Positions 62,868 to 64,000 of a DNA stretch of 64,000 nucleotides are shown in pieces. The notes beneath the pieces are model-generated. The model was not told where the DNA came from. It made no database searches and saw nothing but the letters and a program-made list of their open reading frames with translations. The DNA is from Candidatus Rokuibacteriota bacterium (GTDB lineage Bacteria > Methylomirabilota > Methylomirabilia > Rokubacteriales > CSP1-6): contig QHTE01000049.1 of the NCBI GenBank assembly GCA_003220685.1, positions 79,566-143,565 on the forward strand, read 5' to 3'. How positions within the stretch are numbered: position 1 is the stretch's first letter; every line of letters starts with the position of its first letter. A program made the position numbers and the translations under genes.

Positions 62868-63433
62868 TATTGCACCCGCTGGATCGTGCGGTAGTCGGAC
62901 TGCCGCTCGGTCTGCTCCGCGGTGCCGTTCATCCGGGCCACGAAGGTGTTTTCGCCGTTCAGCGCCGTCTCGGCCTGGACCCTGACGTAGATCACCGCGG
63001 CCGGGTCGAGCGTCGCCGCGGGGGTCATCTTCACCCCCCGGATGTCGGAGAGGACCCGCTGAGCGTCCCGCTGGTCGCGGGTGGTAAAGACGGGGCGGGT
63101 CTCGCCCTTGACCGCCGCGACCTTGAACTCCCGGGTGACCACGTTGTAGGAGAGCGAGCGCTCGATCGTCTTCGAGGTCAGCATGCGGTCGCGCGCCATC
63201 CGCTGATACTGCCAGAGCTCGATGACGAGACGGATGTGCGCCGGGATGCCGCTCTGGATGCCCTCGTTCAGCGCCTCGGGCAAGGCCCCCAGCAACACGA
63301 CGTGGACGGTCACCTCATGGTCGTTGAGGAAGACGTCCAGGTCGCTGATGCGCAGCTCGGCGCGCGCCGGCGCGGCGACGGCGAGCGCCAGCGCGGCCGC
63401 GACGAGATGACCAGGGAACCACAGGGAGCGCAT
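62867..63433 (-). CDS. DUF4390 periplasmic protein
   Basis: 188 residues with a Sec signal (VAAALALAVAAPARA, cleavage near 25). The mature part ELRISDLDVFLNDHEVTVHV, then IELWQYQRMARDRMLTSKTI and YNVVTREFKV, is typical of DUF4390, a family often found directly before NtrY-type kinases. A role in envelope sensing with the kinase is inferred from this linkage. Its stop overlaps the kinase start. The promoter upstream carries tandem operator-like repeats. Confidence 0.9.
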   Translation of the reverse strand: MRSLWFPGHLVAAALALAVAAPARAELRISDLDVFLNDHEVTVHVVLLGALPEALNEGIQSGIPAHIRLVIELWQYQRMARDRMLTSKTIERSLSYNVVTREFKVAAVKGETRPVFTTRDQRDAQRVLSDIRGVKMTPAATLDPAAVIYVRVQAETALNGENTFVARMNGTAEQTERQSDYRTIQRVQ

Positions 63434-63449
63434 ACGGCGAACCGCGCAA

Positions 63450-63492
63450 TTATAGCGTGGTAAATGCGAGACACGCGTGGCAAATCCGAGAC
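63450..63492 (-). promoter_or_regulatory. Promoter with two tandem 17-bp operator-like repeats
   Basis: A perfect TATAAT -10 box (63450-63455, minus strand) lies 16 bp from the DUF4390 ATG. Immediately upstream are two copies of TCTCGSATTTRCCACGC, at 63456-63472 and 63476-63492, differing at two positions, with a 20-bp period. They cover the spacer and the place of the -35 box, which has no TTGACA-like sequence. This suggests a promoter that depends on, or is blocked by, a regulator binding on one DNA face. Confidence 0.6.
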
Positions 63493-63514
63493 GGCGGACG
63501 GCCGGGAGAGCAGC

Positions 63515-64000
63515 CTAGATCGTGACGAGACCGGGCGCCGGGACGAAGCCCTCGCGCTGCGCGGCCTCCCGGGCCGCCTCCTCGGCCGCCGTCGCCGAGG
63601 CGGTCGCCGCGGCCCGGCGCTCGAGCCCCGCCGCGCGCTGAACTGCGAGCACCAGCTCGAGGTTGAGGGCGTGGCCGCCGTTGCGCGCGATAACGTGCGC
63701 GCGAAGGGGCCGGCCGAGCAGCGCCAGATCGCCGAGCAGGTCCAGGATCTTGTGGCGGACGAACTCGTCGCGGTAGCGCAGCCCGTTCAGCGCGCCGCTA
63801 TTGCCGAGCACGATCGCGTTGTCGAGCGAGCCGCCGCGCGCCAGGCCGTTCTTCCGCATGAGCCCGAGGTCGCGGAGGAAGCCGTACGTCCGGGCCGGGG
63901 CGAACTCCTCGACGAACGACCGCTCACTCGGCGACCAGGAGAGGACCTGCGTCCCGATCGCCGGATGGTCGTTGTCCAGCGTGTAACTGATCCGGAGCGT
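63515..64000 (-). CDS. lpxC: UDP-3-O-acyl-N-acetylglucosamine deacetylase LpxC, 5' end outside window
   Basis: C-terminal 161 residues of LpxC, the committed step of lipid A synthesis. APARTYGFLRDLGLMRKNGLARG and the zinc segment RYRDEFVRHKILDLLGDLAL carry the His and Asp ligands. The general-base His is in VIARNGGHALNLEL. A tail of about 35 residues (Ala/Glu-rich) extends past the usual end. Its presence shows a lipopolysaccharide-type outer membrane. The spacer to DUF4390 is 81 bp and holds the repeat promoter. Confidence 0.94.
   Translation of the reverse strand, partial: TLRISYTLDNDHPAIGTQVLSWSPSERSFVEEFAPARTYGFLRDLGLMRKNGLARGGSLDNAIVLGNSGALNGLRYRDEFVRHKILDLLGDLALLGRPLRAHVIARNGGHALNLELVLAVQRAAGLERRAAATASATAAEEAAREAAQREGFVPAPGLVTI

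Overview
The window is GC-rich bacterial DNA from a Gram-negative: an lpxC fragment, a Tat-targeted binding protein and an outer-membrane-type envelope inventory. No taxonomic marker such as rRNA is present. The abundance of branched-chain-amino-acid-type (Liv) ABC transporters and LLM flavin oxidoreductases, together with the high GC, resembles candidate phyla such as Rokubacteria/Methylomirabilota. That placement is an inference from memory of those genomes, not something the sequence proves.

Region 1 (1-32 kb) is accessory and catabolic. A complete Liv system except for the end of livM (1-4577, minus) is followed upstream by a cluster of likely catabolic enzymes (4881-11074): SDR, DapA-like lyase, isochorismatase-like hydrolase, LLM oxidoreductase, two-subunit CoA-transferase and a cysteine-synthase-like PLP enzyme. 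After yraN come plus-strand genes for a secreted protein, a TVP38 membrane protein and a pirin, then two small envelope genes and a second Liv system (16007-20508). An unaccompanied molybdenum hydroxylase large subunit (21306-23663), a MetE-like enzyme, two further Liv-type binding proteins, and a plus-strand trio of alpha/beta hydrolase, VOC protein and LLM oxidoreductase (26138-28580) complete it. Broken genes sit at the edges of these modules: a carboxymuconolactone decarboxylase remnant, a nucleotidyltransferase remnant, an amidohydrolase tail, a chimeric small ORF and a frameshifted hydrolase.

Region 2 (32-47 kb) is the conserved core, almost all on the minus strand. One block reads ffh-rpsP-rimM-trmD-rplS-rnhB. 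The other reads yicC-remA-gmk-rpoZ-coaBC-udg-priA-def-fmt-rsmB-rpe-cupin, starting at a promoter whose predicted start site coincides with the yicC ATG. Neighbours overlap by 1-13 bp almost everywhere, so translational coupling is likely.

Region 3 (47-49 kb, plus) is a signalling patch: a receiver-GAF protein whose kinase part has been lost by deletion, then two tandem single-domain receivers.

Region 4 (49-58 kb, minus) is a full de novo pyrimidine operon, pyrR-pyrB-pyrC-carA-(unknown)-carB-pyrF-pyrE. It has a good promoter and a PyrR-like RNA hairpin next to the pyrR ribosome binding site. carB appears to start with CTG directly after an in-frame TAG.

Region 5 (57.8-64 kb, minus) holds a cytosine-deaminase-family amidohydrolase, an NtrY/NtrX-type two-component pair, a DUF4390 gene and the end of lpxC. 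The DUF4390 promoter carries two tandem 17-bp operator-like repeats. I saw no tRNA, rRNA, CRISPR array or transposase gene.
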